Assembly (NCBI GenBank): GCA_029550685.1
Contig: JAKPGY010000056.1
Location: forward strand, 1 to 32,463
Length of the DNA stretch: 32,463 bases
Direction: 5' to 3'
DNA from: Bacillota bacterium
GTDB taxonomy: Bacteria; Bacillota; Syntrophomonadia; Syntrophomonadales; Syntrophomonadaceae
The notes beneath the pieces were generated by a model. It was not told the origin of the DNA. It did not search any database and saw only the letters and a program-made list of their open reading frames with translations. Below, piece by piece: positions 25,239-32,463 of the stretch (positions are counted from its first letter, which is position 1; the number at the start of each line of letters is the position of its first letter). A program made the translations under genes and the position numbers.

Positions 25239-26126
25239 ATGCTCAACAAGGATTACTTAATAAAAGCCGTTGATGGGGACCAACAGGTTCGCCTCATACT
25301 ATCTCATACTACCGGGGCTGTACAAGAAGCCCACCAGCGCCACCAGACCTCCGCCACCGCTTCGGCGGCAATGGGGCGTGTTCTTACTGCGGCTTTAATG
25401 ATGGGTAGTGATCTTAAAGGTGACAAGGATACCTTAACGGTCAGAATCGATGGTGGAGGTATTTCTGGACCAATTGTGGCTACCGCTGATGCCCATGGCA
25501 ACGGTAGAGCCTTGATTTCTAATCCTCAGGCGGATTTACCTCCCCAATCCCCTGGTAAACTTGCCGTAGGGGCACTGGTAGGCCGGGACGGCTTTTTAGA
25601 GGTTATAAAGGATATGGGGCTAAGACAGCCCTTTATAGGCAGAGTTCCACTGGTGAGTGGTGAAATAGGGGAGGATTTTGCCAACTATTTTTTAGTCTCT
25701 GAACAGATTCCTTCCCTAATATCGTTAGGTGTGCTGGTAGCTCCTGATTTATCCATAAAGGCAGCCGGGGGGCTTTTTGTCCAGGCTATGCCCGGAGCCG
25801 ATGATAAGGTGTTGGAGAAAATAGAACGGCAAGTTTTTTCACTGGGACCTATTAGTTATCTCTTGGATAAATCGTCTTCTTTAGAAGAAATCATGGAACA
25901 GATTATGCAGGATATACCCTATAAACTAGTAGGAGAAAAGCCTTTGCAGTTTAAGTGCAACTGCAGTCATGAGCGTTTGGCCCGCATAATGGCCAGTTTA
26001 TCATCTGAAGAATTGCAGGAGATTGAAGCAAGTGTAGGTAAGTTAGAGGTGTGTTGTAACTTCTGTAATGAAGTATATGGTTTTACTCAGGAGGAAATAG
26101 CGACTATAAAAAAGCAAAAGCCTTAG
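25239..26126 (+). CDS. hslO: Redox-regulated chaperone Hsp33
   Basis: 295 residues. Hsp33 is a cytoplasmic holdase activated when its zinc-bound cysteines are oxidised. The C-terminal motif CNC (Cys240, Cys242) and CNFC (Cys273, Cys276) with 30 residues between matches CxCx27-32CxxC. The N-terminal fold shows RIDGGGISGPIVATADAHG and GKLAVGALVGRDGFL, typical of the family. In a strict anaerobe it is likely an oxygen-stress defence. ATG with AAAGG upstream and its own strong promoter. Confidence 0.96.
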   Translation: MLNKDYLIKAVDGDQQVRLILSHTTGAVQEAHQRHQTSATASAAMGRVLTAALMMGSDLKGDKDTLTVRIDGGGISGPIVATADAHGNGRALISNPQADLPPQSPGKLAVGALVGRDGFLEVIKDMGLRQPFIGRVPLVSGEIGEDFANYFLVSEQIPSLISLGVLVAPDLSIKAAGGLFVQAMPGADDKVLEKIERQVFSLGPISYLLDKSSSLEEIMEQIMQDIPYKLVGEKPLQFKCNCSHERLARIMASLSSEELQEIEASVGKLEVCCNFCNEVYGFTQEEIATIKKQKP

Positions 26127-26141
26127 GCTGAACTAAGGCTT
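26118..26141 (-). terminator. Terminator of rpmB (overlapping hsp33 stop)
   Basis: AAGCCTTAG (26118-26126, containing the hsp33 stop) pairs with CTAAGGCTT (26133-26141) over a 6-base loop. Read on the minus strand it is followed by TTGCTTTTTT, so it ends the rpmB transcript; it may also help end hsp33. Confidence 0.7.
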
Positions 26142-26148
26142 CTTAAGG

Positions 26149-26337
26149 TTATATGGCTCTTTGAACTTTGCCTGATCTCAGGCAGCGAGTACAAACATAG
26201 ATCCGGCGGGGAGTTCCATTTTCGATTATTTTAACTCTCTGGACATTTGGTTTCCAATCCCGGCTGGTCCTTATATGGGAGTGGCTATATTTTTTACCAA
26301 ACGTAACGCCTTTTCCGCAAACTTCGCATTTAGCCAC
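26149..26337 (-). CDS. rpmB: 50S ribosomal protein L28
   Basis: 62 residues, normal for bacterial L28. MAKCEVCGKGVTFGKKYSHS begins with the CxxC that pairs with the later CTRCLRSGK, so this is the zinc-binding (C+) form. The GTG start follows GAGGGGG. It is divergent from asp23-yloV type genes, a widely conserved neighbourhood in Firmicutes. The C+ form is usually the iron/zinc-replete paralogue. Confidence 0.97.
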   Translation of the reverse strand: MAKCEVCGKGVTFGKKYSHSHIRTSRDWKPNVQRVKIIENGTPRRIYVCTRCLRSGKVQRAI

Positions 26338-26373
26338 AAGTGACGCCCCCTCTCATTGACAATGCACTTAACT

Positions 26374-26402
26374 ATTTTAGCAGAAGGTATTGGAAAGGGC
26401 AA
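26374..26402 (-). promoter_or_regulatory. Predicted promoter of rpmB
   Basis: On the minus strand, TTGCCC (complement of 26397-26402, 4 of 6), a 17-base spacer, and TAAAAT (complement of 26374-26379, 5 of 6), about 37 bases before the start codon. Confidence 0.55.
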
Positions 26403-26461
26403 GAAGAAGGAATAAACTAACCACCAGAGAATTAAATATGGATAGATAGGAGGGTACCATC

Positions 26462-26824
26462 ATGTTCAAAATCAAGCAAACTGAATTGGGTGAAATAACT
26501 GTGGGACGCGAAGTTATTGAAACCATTGCTGGACTTGCGGCAATTGATTGCTATGGTCTGGTAGGAATGGTGGCCCAGGATATACAATCTGGATTTTGGA
26601 GCATCCTGGGAGTAGATTCTATCCGCAAAGGCGTGTCAGTACGCTCATCAGATCAGGGATTGATTGTAGATGTTCATGTTATCGTGGGATACGGGATCAA
26701 GATCCATGAAGTAGCCCATAATGTAATGCAAAAAGTGGCTTATGTTTTAGAAAATAATGCTGGTATAACCATAGCCCAGGTGAATGTAAATGTTAAAGGA
26801 GTAAAGGTACTAGGCGAAAAATAG
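26462..26824 (+). CDS. Asp23/Gls24 family envelope stress protein (YloU-like)
   Basis: 120 residues. Small proteins of this family associate with the membrane via partners in Staphylococcus and are linked to envelope stress; the molecular role is unclear. ELGEITVGREVIETIAGLAA, GKGV-like VRSSDQGLIVDVHVIV and the C-terminal NVNVKGVKV are typical. ATG with TAGGAGGG upstream. It is followed 15 bases later by the DAK-domain gene, the usual yloU-yloV pair. A weak promoter (TTGGAA 26390, TAAACT 26413, spacer 17) overlaps the divergent rpmB promoter. Confidence 0.92.
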   Translation: MFKIKQTELGEITVGREVIETIAGLAAIDCYGLVGMVAQDIQSGFWSILGVDSIRKGVSVRSSDQGLIVDVHVIVGYGIKIHEVAHNVMQKVAYVLENNAGITIAQVNVNVKGVKVLGEK

Positions 26825-26839
26825 GGGAGGAACAGGGTT

Positions 26840-28453
26840 TTGAGTCTATTTGTTATGACCGGTAATGATTTCATTAGAAGCATTAAGGCCGGTTGCATTA
26901 AACTTGAACATAATCGCGACAGCGTTGACCTTCTTAATGTCTTTCCGGTACCCGATGGAGATACTGGTACCAATATGTATTTGACTCTCATGTCAGCTGT
27001 ACGGGAAGGCGAAAAGAATCGGGACCAGCCTTTGGGCAAACTAGCTAAGTCTGTTTCCATGGGATCTTTAATGGGAGCTCGGGGCAATTCTGGGGTTATC
27101 CTATCCCAAATTTTCCGAGGTATGGCCCGGGTTTTGGAAGGCAAAGAACAGGCTGGGGCGATGGATATAGCCCAGGCCTTAAAGGCTGGAGCTGACACTG
27201 CTTATGAGGCAGTTATGAAGCCAGTGGAAGGAACCATACTAACCGTATCCCGTGAAATTGGCCGGGCTTGTGAAGCTGAGGCCAAGAAGAATGATGATAT
27301 TATGGCCGTATTACTGGCAGGAATTGAAGCTGGGCATACTACTTTAGCCCGGACACCTTCCATGCTGCCTATACTCAAAGAAGCGGGGGTAGTTGATGCC
27401 GGAGGGCGTGGATTTCTTTTTTTCCTGGAAGGTTTTGTAGAGGGTCTGGCTCAAGAGCGGGAGATTAAACTGGAACAGTACCGTGAACAGACTCCTGCAG
27501 AGGTGACCATATCCAGGGAAGATATTGAATTGGATTTTCAATACTGTACTGAGGTACTGATTAAAGGACAGGACCTAGACCCTCTGGATGTGCGGGATCA
27601 TTTAGCTCCTTTGGGGGACTCTTTGCTGGTGGTAGGCGGTGATGATCTGCTCAAAGTCCATGTTCATTCCAATCATCCCGGCAAAGTATTAGAGACCTGT
27701 CTGCAATGGGGTCAGTTAAGTGATATAAAAATCAACAATATGCTGGAGGAAGCTCATGAACATCGCTTGCTAGTTGAGGAAGCTGGGGATAACCAGAAGA
27801 GCATAGGGTTGGTAGCTGTTTCTGCCGGAGATGGGGTAGGAGAGATTTTGGAAAGCTTGGGAGTTGATTTATTAGTAGAGGGCGGGCAAACCATGAATCC
27901 CAGCACCGAGGATTTGCTAAATGCCTGTAACCAGGTGGATGCACAAACAGTTATTATTCTCCCCAATAACAGCAATATAATTATGGCTGCCCAGCAGGTA
28001 GTGGAACTGTGTGGCAAAAAGGTGGTAGTAGTTCCTACTCGATCCGTGATGCAGGCCATAACTGCTTTGATTGCTTATGATGCGGAAGGAGATATCGAAG
28101 CAGTGGCGGAAGAGATGACTTCCCATATCGACAATGTAATATATGGGGAGGTTACTTATGCAGTTCGTGATTCAGCTGTCAATGGACTTACTATTAAAGA
28201 GGGCGATACCATTGGGCTTATTCAGGATAAGGTAGTTTTAACCAGTCCCAATGCCGAAGAGGCAGTTGTAGGTTTATTAAAAGAAATGCTTAACGAAGAC
28301 AGCGAGTTGATTACCCTGCTATATGGCGAGGGTATAACTGAAGATGATGCCCAGGCTTTATTGGAGCGACTGCAAAAAGAATATCCTGATAAAGAAATTG
28401 AGGTTCATTATGGCGGACAGCCCCATTATAGTTACTGGATTTCAGCAGAATAA
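26840..28453 (+). CDS. fakA: DAK-domain fatty acid kinase subunit FakA-like (YloV)
   Basis: 537 residues. The N-terminal DhaL domain (about 1-200) has NVFPVPDGDTGTNM with Mg2+-ligand Asp39 and Asp41, and GARGNSGVILSQIFRG; the middle and C-terminal parts (about 230-537) match YloV/FakA. FakA phosphorylates fatty acids held by a FakB (DegV family) partner to make acyl-phosphate for phospholipid synthesis. No fakB is in the window. The TTG start at 26840 is supported by GGGGAGGAA. For an organism living on fatty acids a kinase for free acids is notable, but the function is inferred by family. Confidence 0.9.
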   Translation: MSLFVMTGNDFIRSIKAGCIKLEHNRDSVDLLNVFPVPDGDTGTNMYLTLMSAVREGEKNRDQPLGKLAKSVSMGSLMGARGNSGVILSQIFRGMARVLEGKEQAGAMDIAQALKAGADTAYEAVMKPVEGTILTVSREIGRACEAEAKKNDDIMAVLLAGIEAGHTTLARTPSMLPILKEAGVVDAGGRGFLFFLEGFVEGLAQEREIKLEQYREQTPAEVTISREDIELDFQYCTEVLIKGQDLDPLDVRDHLAPLGDSLLVVGGDDLLKVHVHSNHPGKVLETCLQWGQLSDIKINNMLEEAHEHRLLVEEAGDNQKSIGLVAVSAGDGVGEILESLGVDLLVEGGQTMNPSTEDLLNACNQVDAQTVIILPNNSNIIMAAQQVVELCGKKVVVVPTRSVMQAITALIAYDAEGDIEAVAEEMTSHIDNVIYGEVTYAVRDSAVNGLTIKEGDTIGLIQDKVVLTSPNAEEAVVGLLKEMLNEDSELITLLYGEGITEDDAQALLERLQKEYPDKEIEVHYGGQPHYSYWISAE

Positions 28454-28463
28454 GAATAGTAGA

Positions 28464-28487
28464 AAAAGGCGGGCGATCCCGCCTTTT
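28464..28487 (+). terminator. Hairpin between fakA and recG
   Basis: AAAAGGCGGG (28464-28473) pairs with CCCGCCTTTT (28478-28487) over CGAT. Only four T residues close the stem, so termination may be partial and recG, 18 bases further, may be reached by read-through. Confidence 0.65.
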
Positions 28488-28505
28488 GCCATTTAGGAGG
28501 AGAAC

Positions 28506-30524
28506 ATGGAAAGGCTGTTGCAGAAGGTACAGTATCTGAAAGGAGTAGGACCACAGAGAAGCAGACTTTTGGCCAAAATGGGCATAATTAATATATTTGA
28601 TCTTCTCTGGCATTTTCCTCGTACTTATATGGATCGGAGTTCGGTTCAGCAGCCTGGACAGCTAGTGATAGGGGAACAGGCCAATATTATTGGCACAGTA
28701 AAAACCATTCGTTCCAGCCGCAGCCGCAAGGGTATGTCAGTATTATCAGCGATGATAAGTTCTCCAGGGGGCTCAATTCAAGCCGTCTGGTTCAATCAAC
28801 CGTTTTTGATAGATACCATAAAAAGCGGGCAAAGAATCTGGCTACACGGTAAAATAAAGAATGTCCTGCCTCCTGAAATTCATGTAAGTGAATATGAGAT
28901 TCTAGGACAAGAAGATACTGTACCTAGTATAGTACCCATTTATACTACTACGGAAGGGATATCCCAGAGAGTATGGCGTTTGCTGATGGACCAAGCCTTA
29001 AAAAGTTATCTCTCTGATTACCCGGAAATACTGAATTCAGGACAGCGTGAGCATTATGGGGTATGTGGGATTCGGGAAGCCTTAGCCAATATCCACTTCC
29101 CCCTGGATCGTAATGCCTATGTTCAGGCTCGTAAACGGTTGGCTTTTGAGGAACTGTTGTTATTTCAGATGCGCTTGCTTGAGTTATCGGCGGAAGATAC
29201 TCATGCGGGATTAATTCATCGTGAAAAGAATGACTTAGTCCAGCGAGTCTTGGCAGCATTGCCTTATAAGCTAACTGCTGCCCAACAGAGAGTAATTGCC
29301 GAGATATTTGCGGATATGGAATCACCTAGAATAATGAATCGACTCTTGCAGGGGGATGTGGGGGCTGGTAAAACGGTAGTGGCGGCTTTGGCCATGGCTA
29401 AAGCTGTAGCCAGCGGTTACCAGGCCGCCCTTATGGCACCAACAGAGATACTGGCTATACAGCATGGACAGGTTATCAACGATATACTCAGCGGCTCAGG
29501 AGTTAAAACCGCTTTACTGACTGGGAGCAGCACTGCAGCCCAACGTTCTGATATTTTATATCAAACCCAGCACGGGGAAATTGATGTTCTTATCGGCACC
29601 CATGCCCTCATTCAGGAAGGAGTGGCCTTTGAGAAGCTTGGATTAGCAGTAATAGATGAACAGCATCGTTTTGGAGTACGTCAGAGAGCTGCGTTGACCG
29701 CCAAAGGAGACCATCCTGACACGCTTATTATGACAGCTACTCCCATTCCACGAACCCTTGCTTTAACAGCTTATGGAAACCTGGAGATCAGTATTATAGA
29801 TCAACTTCCCCCGGGCAGGAAACCGGTTAAAACTAAATATTTGCCCTATAAGGCCCGGGTTCAGGCATACCGCTACGTGAAACAGGAGATAATGGCCGGA
29901 CGACAAGCCTATATAGTCTGCCCTCTAGTGGAGGAATCGGAAACACAGGATCTTCAGGCGGCTGTTAATTTGTATGATGAATTAAGGAACGGTATTTTTA
30001 CCGGCTATGAGCTTGGCCTTTTACACGGTCAAATGCGCCCTGTAGAAAAAGAAGAGATTATGAGCCAGTTTAAGAACGGGAAGATCAAAATACTGGTGAC
30101 CACTACGGTAATTGAAGTCGGTGTGGATGTAGCCAACGCCAATGTGATGCTCATAGAACACGCTGAGCGTTTTGGGCTATCCCAGCTTCACCAGTTGCGC
30201 GGGAGGGTAGGCCGGAGCAGTGTACAGTCTTATTGTATTCTGCTGGCAGAACCCCATACCGATGAATCCAAACAGCGTTTACGGGCTATGGAAATTAGTA
30301 ATGATGGTTTCTATTTGGCTCAACAAGATCTGAGCATAAGAGGTCCCGGGGACTTCTGGGGGGTGCGCCAGCACGGTCTGGACCAGTTAAAAATCGCCAA
30401 CCTGACCAAGGACTTGGTACTGGCGGAAAAAGCCCGGCAGTGCTCCCGGGAATTAAACCCTCTGGACTGGCAGAACTATGTAAATGCCAGGTTTCCGGTG
30501 AGTGAAGGTACTGCTATGAACTAA
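28506..30524 (+). CDS. recG: ATP-dependent DNA helicase RecG
   Basis: 672 residues. RecG remodels stalled replication forks and Holliday junctions. The N-terminal wedge/OB domain (about 1-230, including LWHFPRTYMDRS) is followed by SF2 helicase motifs: Walker A GDVGAGKT near 281, DEQHRFGVRQR near 383, TATPIPRTLALTAYG, VIEVGVDVANANVM and QLRGRVGRS. The C-terminal FWGVRQHGLDQLKIA is a RecG signature. ATG with TTAGGAGGAG upstream. Genes fakA-recG in this order are common in Firmicutes; the usual downstream rsmD is missing. Confidence 0.97.
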   Translation: MERLLQKVQYLKGVGPQRSRLLAKMGIINIFDLLWHFPRTYMDRSSVQQPGQLVIGEQANIIGTVKTIRSSRSRKGMSVLSAMISSPGGSIQAVWFNQPFLIDTIKSGQRIWLHGKIKNVLPPEIHVSEYEILGQEDTVPSIVPIYTTTEGISQRVWRLLMDQALKSYLSDYPEILNSGQREHYGVCGIREALANIHFPLDRNAYVQARKRLAFEELLLFQMRLLELSAEDTHAGLIHREKNDLVQRVLAALPYKLTAAQQRVIAEIFADMESPRIMNRLLQGDVGAGKTVVAALAMAKAVASGYQAALMAPTEILAIQHGQVINDILSGSGVKTALLTGSSTAAQRSDILYQTQHGEIDVLIGTHALIQEGVAFEKLGLAVIDEQHRFGVRQRAALTAKGDHPDTLIMTATPIPRTLALTAYGNLEISIIDQLPPGRKPVKTKYLPYKARVQAYRYVKQEIMAGRQAYIVCPLVEESETQDLQAAVNLYDELRNGIFTGYELGLLHGQMRPVEKEEIMSQFKNGKIKILVTTTVIEVGVDVANANVMLIEHAERFGLSQLHQLRGRVGRSSVQSYCILLAEPHTDESKQRLRAMEISNDGFYLAQQDLSIRGPGDFWGVRQHGLDQLKIANLTKDLVLAEKARQCSRELNPLDWQNYVNARFPVSEGTAMN

Positions 30525-30677
30525 AGACATTAAGGAGATAGTCAAAAAAGCTAAGAAACTGCTCTTTGCTTATAGTATAATTAGGACAAATCAATTCAAG
30601 GCCCTTAGCATGGGTACCTATTAAACCGGCTCGCTAAGCGGGAAGAATATTAAGACATATTATTGATGATACCCAGG

Positions 30678-30690
30678 GAACAGACTGTTC
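30678..30690 (+). repeat. 13-base palindrome before the CoA-transferase gene
   Basis: GAACAG and CTGTTC flank a central A, directly before AGGAGGG and 15 bases before the start codon. The gap 30525-30705 also holds a TATAAT at 30576-30581 without a good -35. The palindrome may be an operator. Confidence 0.4.
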
Positions 30691-30705
30691 TAGGAGGGAT
30701 AGCGA

Positions 30706-32463
30706 ATGTATAAGCCGGATGATTTCAATAATAAAATAATTGACGAGAATAAACTTATATCTCTTATCGAACCGGGAAATCGGATATTTCTCTCCAGTGG
30801 TTCTGCCATGCCTGTTAGGGTGGCAAAAGCAATTGCAACTTCTGAAAATCTCCTGGGTTATGATCTGGAAATAATTCAAATTACCGCTGCCAGAGATTAT
30901 TTTACAGATGAGTCATCTTCTAACCGTAATTACCGGTATAAAACTTTTCACAGCGGAGAAACAGCCTTTGAAGAAGGCTATTCTGGAAAAAAAGATTATT
31001 ATCCGGCCAATCTTTTAGAGATACCATATCTTTTCGCTATCCAAGCAATTGAGATCGACATAGCGGTGGTAGCTGCATCCCCCCCTGACAAGCGGGGGTA
31101 TATGAATCTTGGCATTGCCATTGATGTAGCGGATGAAGTTATTAAAAATGCTGCTGTTGTCATCGCCGAGGTAAATCCCAATATTCCCATTACATATGGT
31201 GACACTTTGATTCATGTTGACCAGGTAGATCATATCATTTTTAGTGATGAACCTTTGATTGAAAGGAAAAGAACACCTTATGACAGTCTCCAGGATCGAA
31301 TCGGTTGGCATGTAAGCAATCTTATTCCCGATGGAGCAACGGTTGTGATGCACGTGGGCAGATTATTTGATGCCATTGCCCATCACTTAAAAACTAAGAA
31401 AGATCTCGGTATCCTTACTAACGCTGTGTCCGATTGGGTCATTGACTTGGTGGAAGCTGGTGCGATTTCCAGGGATCGTAAGCGGGAACTTGGCGGGCAG
31501 ATAAATACTAGTTATTGTTATGGGACCCAAAAGCTGTATGATTATGTAAACAACAACCCGCTGATCGGGTTCTATCCTATTACCAAACTGGCAACCCCTC
31601 TTATTATTAGAAGAATTCCCAAACTCATAAGCATTATGAATGTAGAAAAAATTGATGTAACGGCTTCTAGAGTTCTGGTTTACGCAGGGGACGATCTGCT
31701 GTCAGGATATGAGAGCAAATTCAACTTCGCTGCGGGAACAGCCTACTCAGGCAGCGGCAAAGTTATTTTCGCTCTAAAATCAATAGACCAAAACGGAGAG
31801 AGCAACATCGTTATATCCCATACTGAGAATCCGGAAAGGGTCAGGTCGACCCTCAGTGTTGCCAGATATGTGGTAACTGAATATGGAGTTGCTTCTCTAT
31901 TCGGCAAATCAATCAGAGAGCGGGTACTCTCCCTGATAGAAGTTGCCCATCCTGATCACAGGGAAACTCTTTTTAAGCAAGCGAAAGAGAGAGGTTTTAT
32001 TTATCCTGATCAGATATATAGATCCATCGCTGCCAACTACCCTGCCCACCTCGAAACAGTAAAAACTTTCAAAGATGGATTGGAATTAAGAATCCGGCCC
32101 ATAAGAGCCTCGGATGAAGATATGATGAGGAGACTTTTCTACAAGTTCTCCGATCAATCGAAATATTACCGGTATTTTAGCAGTGTCAGAGTAATGCCTC
32201 ATGAAAACATGCAGAAGTATCTCAGCGTGGATTATGAAAATATCATGTCAGTTGTAGCTGTTCACCAACATGGCAACGTTGAAAGAATAGTTGCAGAAGC
32301 CAGATATGCAGCATATCCAACAGGAGATAATTATGAGATGGCTTTTCTAGTGGATGAGGAATTCCAGGGCAAAGGCATAGCCACTTATCTGGCGGAATTT
32401 CTAATAATGATCGCTAGAGAAAGAGGAGTTAAAAAGCTCAGTGCCCTGGTTTTGGCTCAGAAT
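30706..32463 (+). CDS. Acetyl-CoA hydrolase/CoA-transferase family protein with C-terminal GNAT domain, partial (3' end outside window)
   Basis: 586 codons are visible with no stop before the window end. Residues about 10-430 match the 4-hydroxybutyrate CoA-transferase/acetyl-CoA hydrolase fold: LISLIEPGNRIFLSSGSA, VAASPPDKRGYMNLGI, VIAEVNPNIPITYGDTLIHV, YCYGTQKLYDYV and YVVTEYGVASLFGKSIRER. From about 462 a GNAT acetyltransferase domain begins (LRIRPIRASDEDMMRRLF) with the acetyl-CoA loop DEEFQGKGIATYLAEFL. Where family members have a catalytic Glu in a LGIHTEMFSDG-like segment, this one reads LGILTNAVSDWV, and a GGQxDF-like segment reads ESKFNF, so classic CoA transfer is doubtful. ATG at 30706 with AGGAGGG upstream. 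Confidence 0.85.
   Translation, partial: MYKPDDFNNKIIDENKLISLIEPGNRIFLSSGSAMPVRVAKAIATSENLLGYDLEIIQITAARDYFTDESSSNRNYRYKTFHSGETAFEEGYSGKKDYYPANLLEIPYLFAIQAIEIDIAVVAASPPDKRGYMNLGIAIDVADEVIKNAAVVIAEVNPNIPITYGDTLIHVDQVDHIIFSDEPLIERKRTPYDSLQDRIGWHVSNLIPDGATVVMHVGRLFDAIAHHLKTKKDLGILTNAVSDWVIDLVEAGAISRDRKRELGGQINTSYCYGTQKLYDYVNNNPLIGFYPITKLATPLIIRRIPKLISIMNVEKIDVTASRVLVYAGDDLLSGYESKFNFAAGTAYSGSGKVIFALKSIDQNGESNIVISHTENPERVRSTLSVARYVVTEYGVASLFGKSIRERVLSLIEVAHPDHRETLFKQAKERGFIYPDQIYRSIAANYPAHLETVKTFKDGLELRIRPIRASDEDMMRRLFYKFSDQSKYYRYFSSVRVMPHENMQKYLSVDYENIMSVVAVHQHGNVERIVAEARYAAYPTGDNYEMAFLVDEEFQGKGIATYLAEFLIMIARERGVKKLSALVLAQN

Noticed and set aside
30678-30690. LexA (SOS) box
   Set aside because: The Firmicutes box needs four bases between GAAC and GTTC; this palindrome has five, and the downstream gene is not an SOS gene.
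1-32463. CRISPR array, tRNA, rRNA or transposase gene
   Set aside because: No regularly spaced repeats, cloverleaf-like sequence, rRNA blocks or transposase motifs were found by eye on either strand.

Overview
The window looks like a chromosomal segment of a low-to-mid GC, anaerobic Firmicute of the Syntrophomonas type (butyrate-oxidising syntrophs). This rests on three things: the protein families and their order, Firmicutes-style AGGAGG ribosome binding sites and TTG/GTG starts, and the combination of EtfAB, a membrane FeS oxidoreductase, thiolase and a CoA-transferase beside menaquinone and siroheme-type heme genes. The species assignment is inference; no 16S rRNA or marker comparison is possible here.

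Layout, left to right. (1) 1-3326: 3' part of ubiD, then ubiA, ubiX and a long-chain polyprenyl diphosphate synthase, i.e. quinone prenylation and decarboxylation, most likely for menaquinone. (2) 3343-4437: tatC and tatA, with a good promoter before tatA and a strong terminator after it. (3) 4486-15119: ten tightly packed tetrapyrrole genes (met8, hemA, hemC, cobA-hemD, ahbC/nirJ1, hemB, ahbD/nirJ2, ahbA, ahbB, hemL) that together encode glutamyl-tRNA to siroheme to heme b by the siroheme-dependent route, followed by an overlapping stand-alone cheR. (4) 15305-19418: own promoter, etfB, etfA, and a 709-residue membrane FeS/heme-b oxidoreductase of the ETF:menaquinone oxidoreductase (EMO) type, closed by a long hairpin terminator. 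(5) 19480-22179: promoter, near-consensus Fur box, a 58-residue FeoB-associated Cys-rich membrane protein, feoA and feoB. (6) 22180-22558: a structured non-coding stretch, then acetyl-CoA acetyltransferase, coaD, and on the minus strand a gamma-carbonic-anhydrase-like protein. (7) 25172-30524: hsp33, rpmB (minus), asp23-like, a fakA-like DAK-domain kinase gene and recG. (8) 30706-end: a partial CoA-transferase/GNAT fusion with unusual active-site residues.

How it fits together (inference from context): acyl-CoA dehydrogenases (not in the window) would reduce EtfAB; EtfAB would pass electrons to the membrane FeS oxidoreductase, which needs heme b, Fe-S clusters and menaquinone. The neighbouring clusters supply the heme, part of the quinone pathway, the Tat translocase and ferrous iron. 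No mobile element with an intact transposase, no CRISPR array, no rRNA and no tRNA gene was seen.
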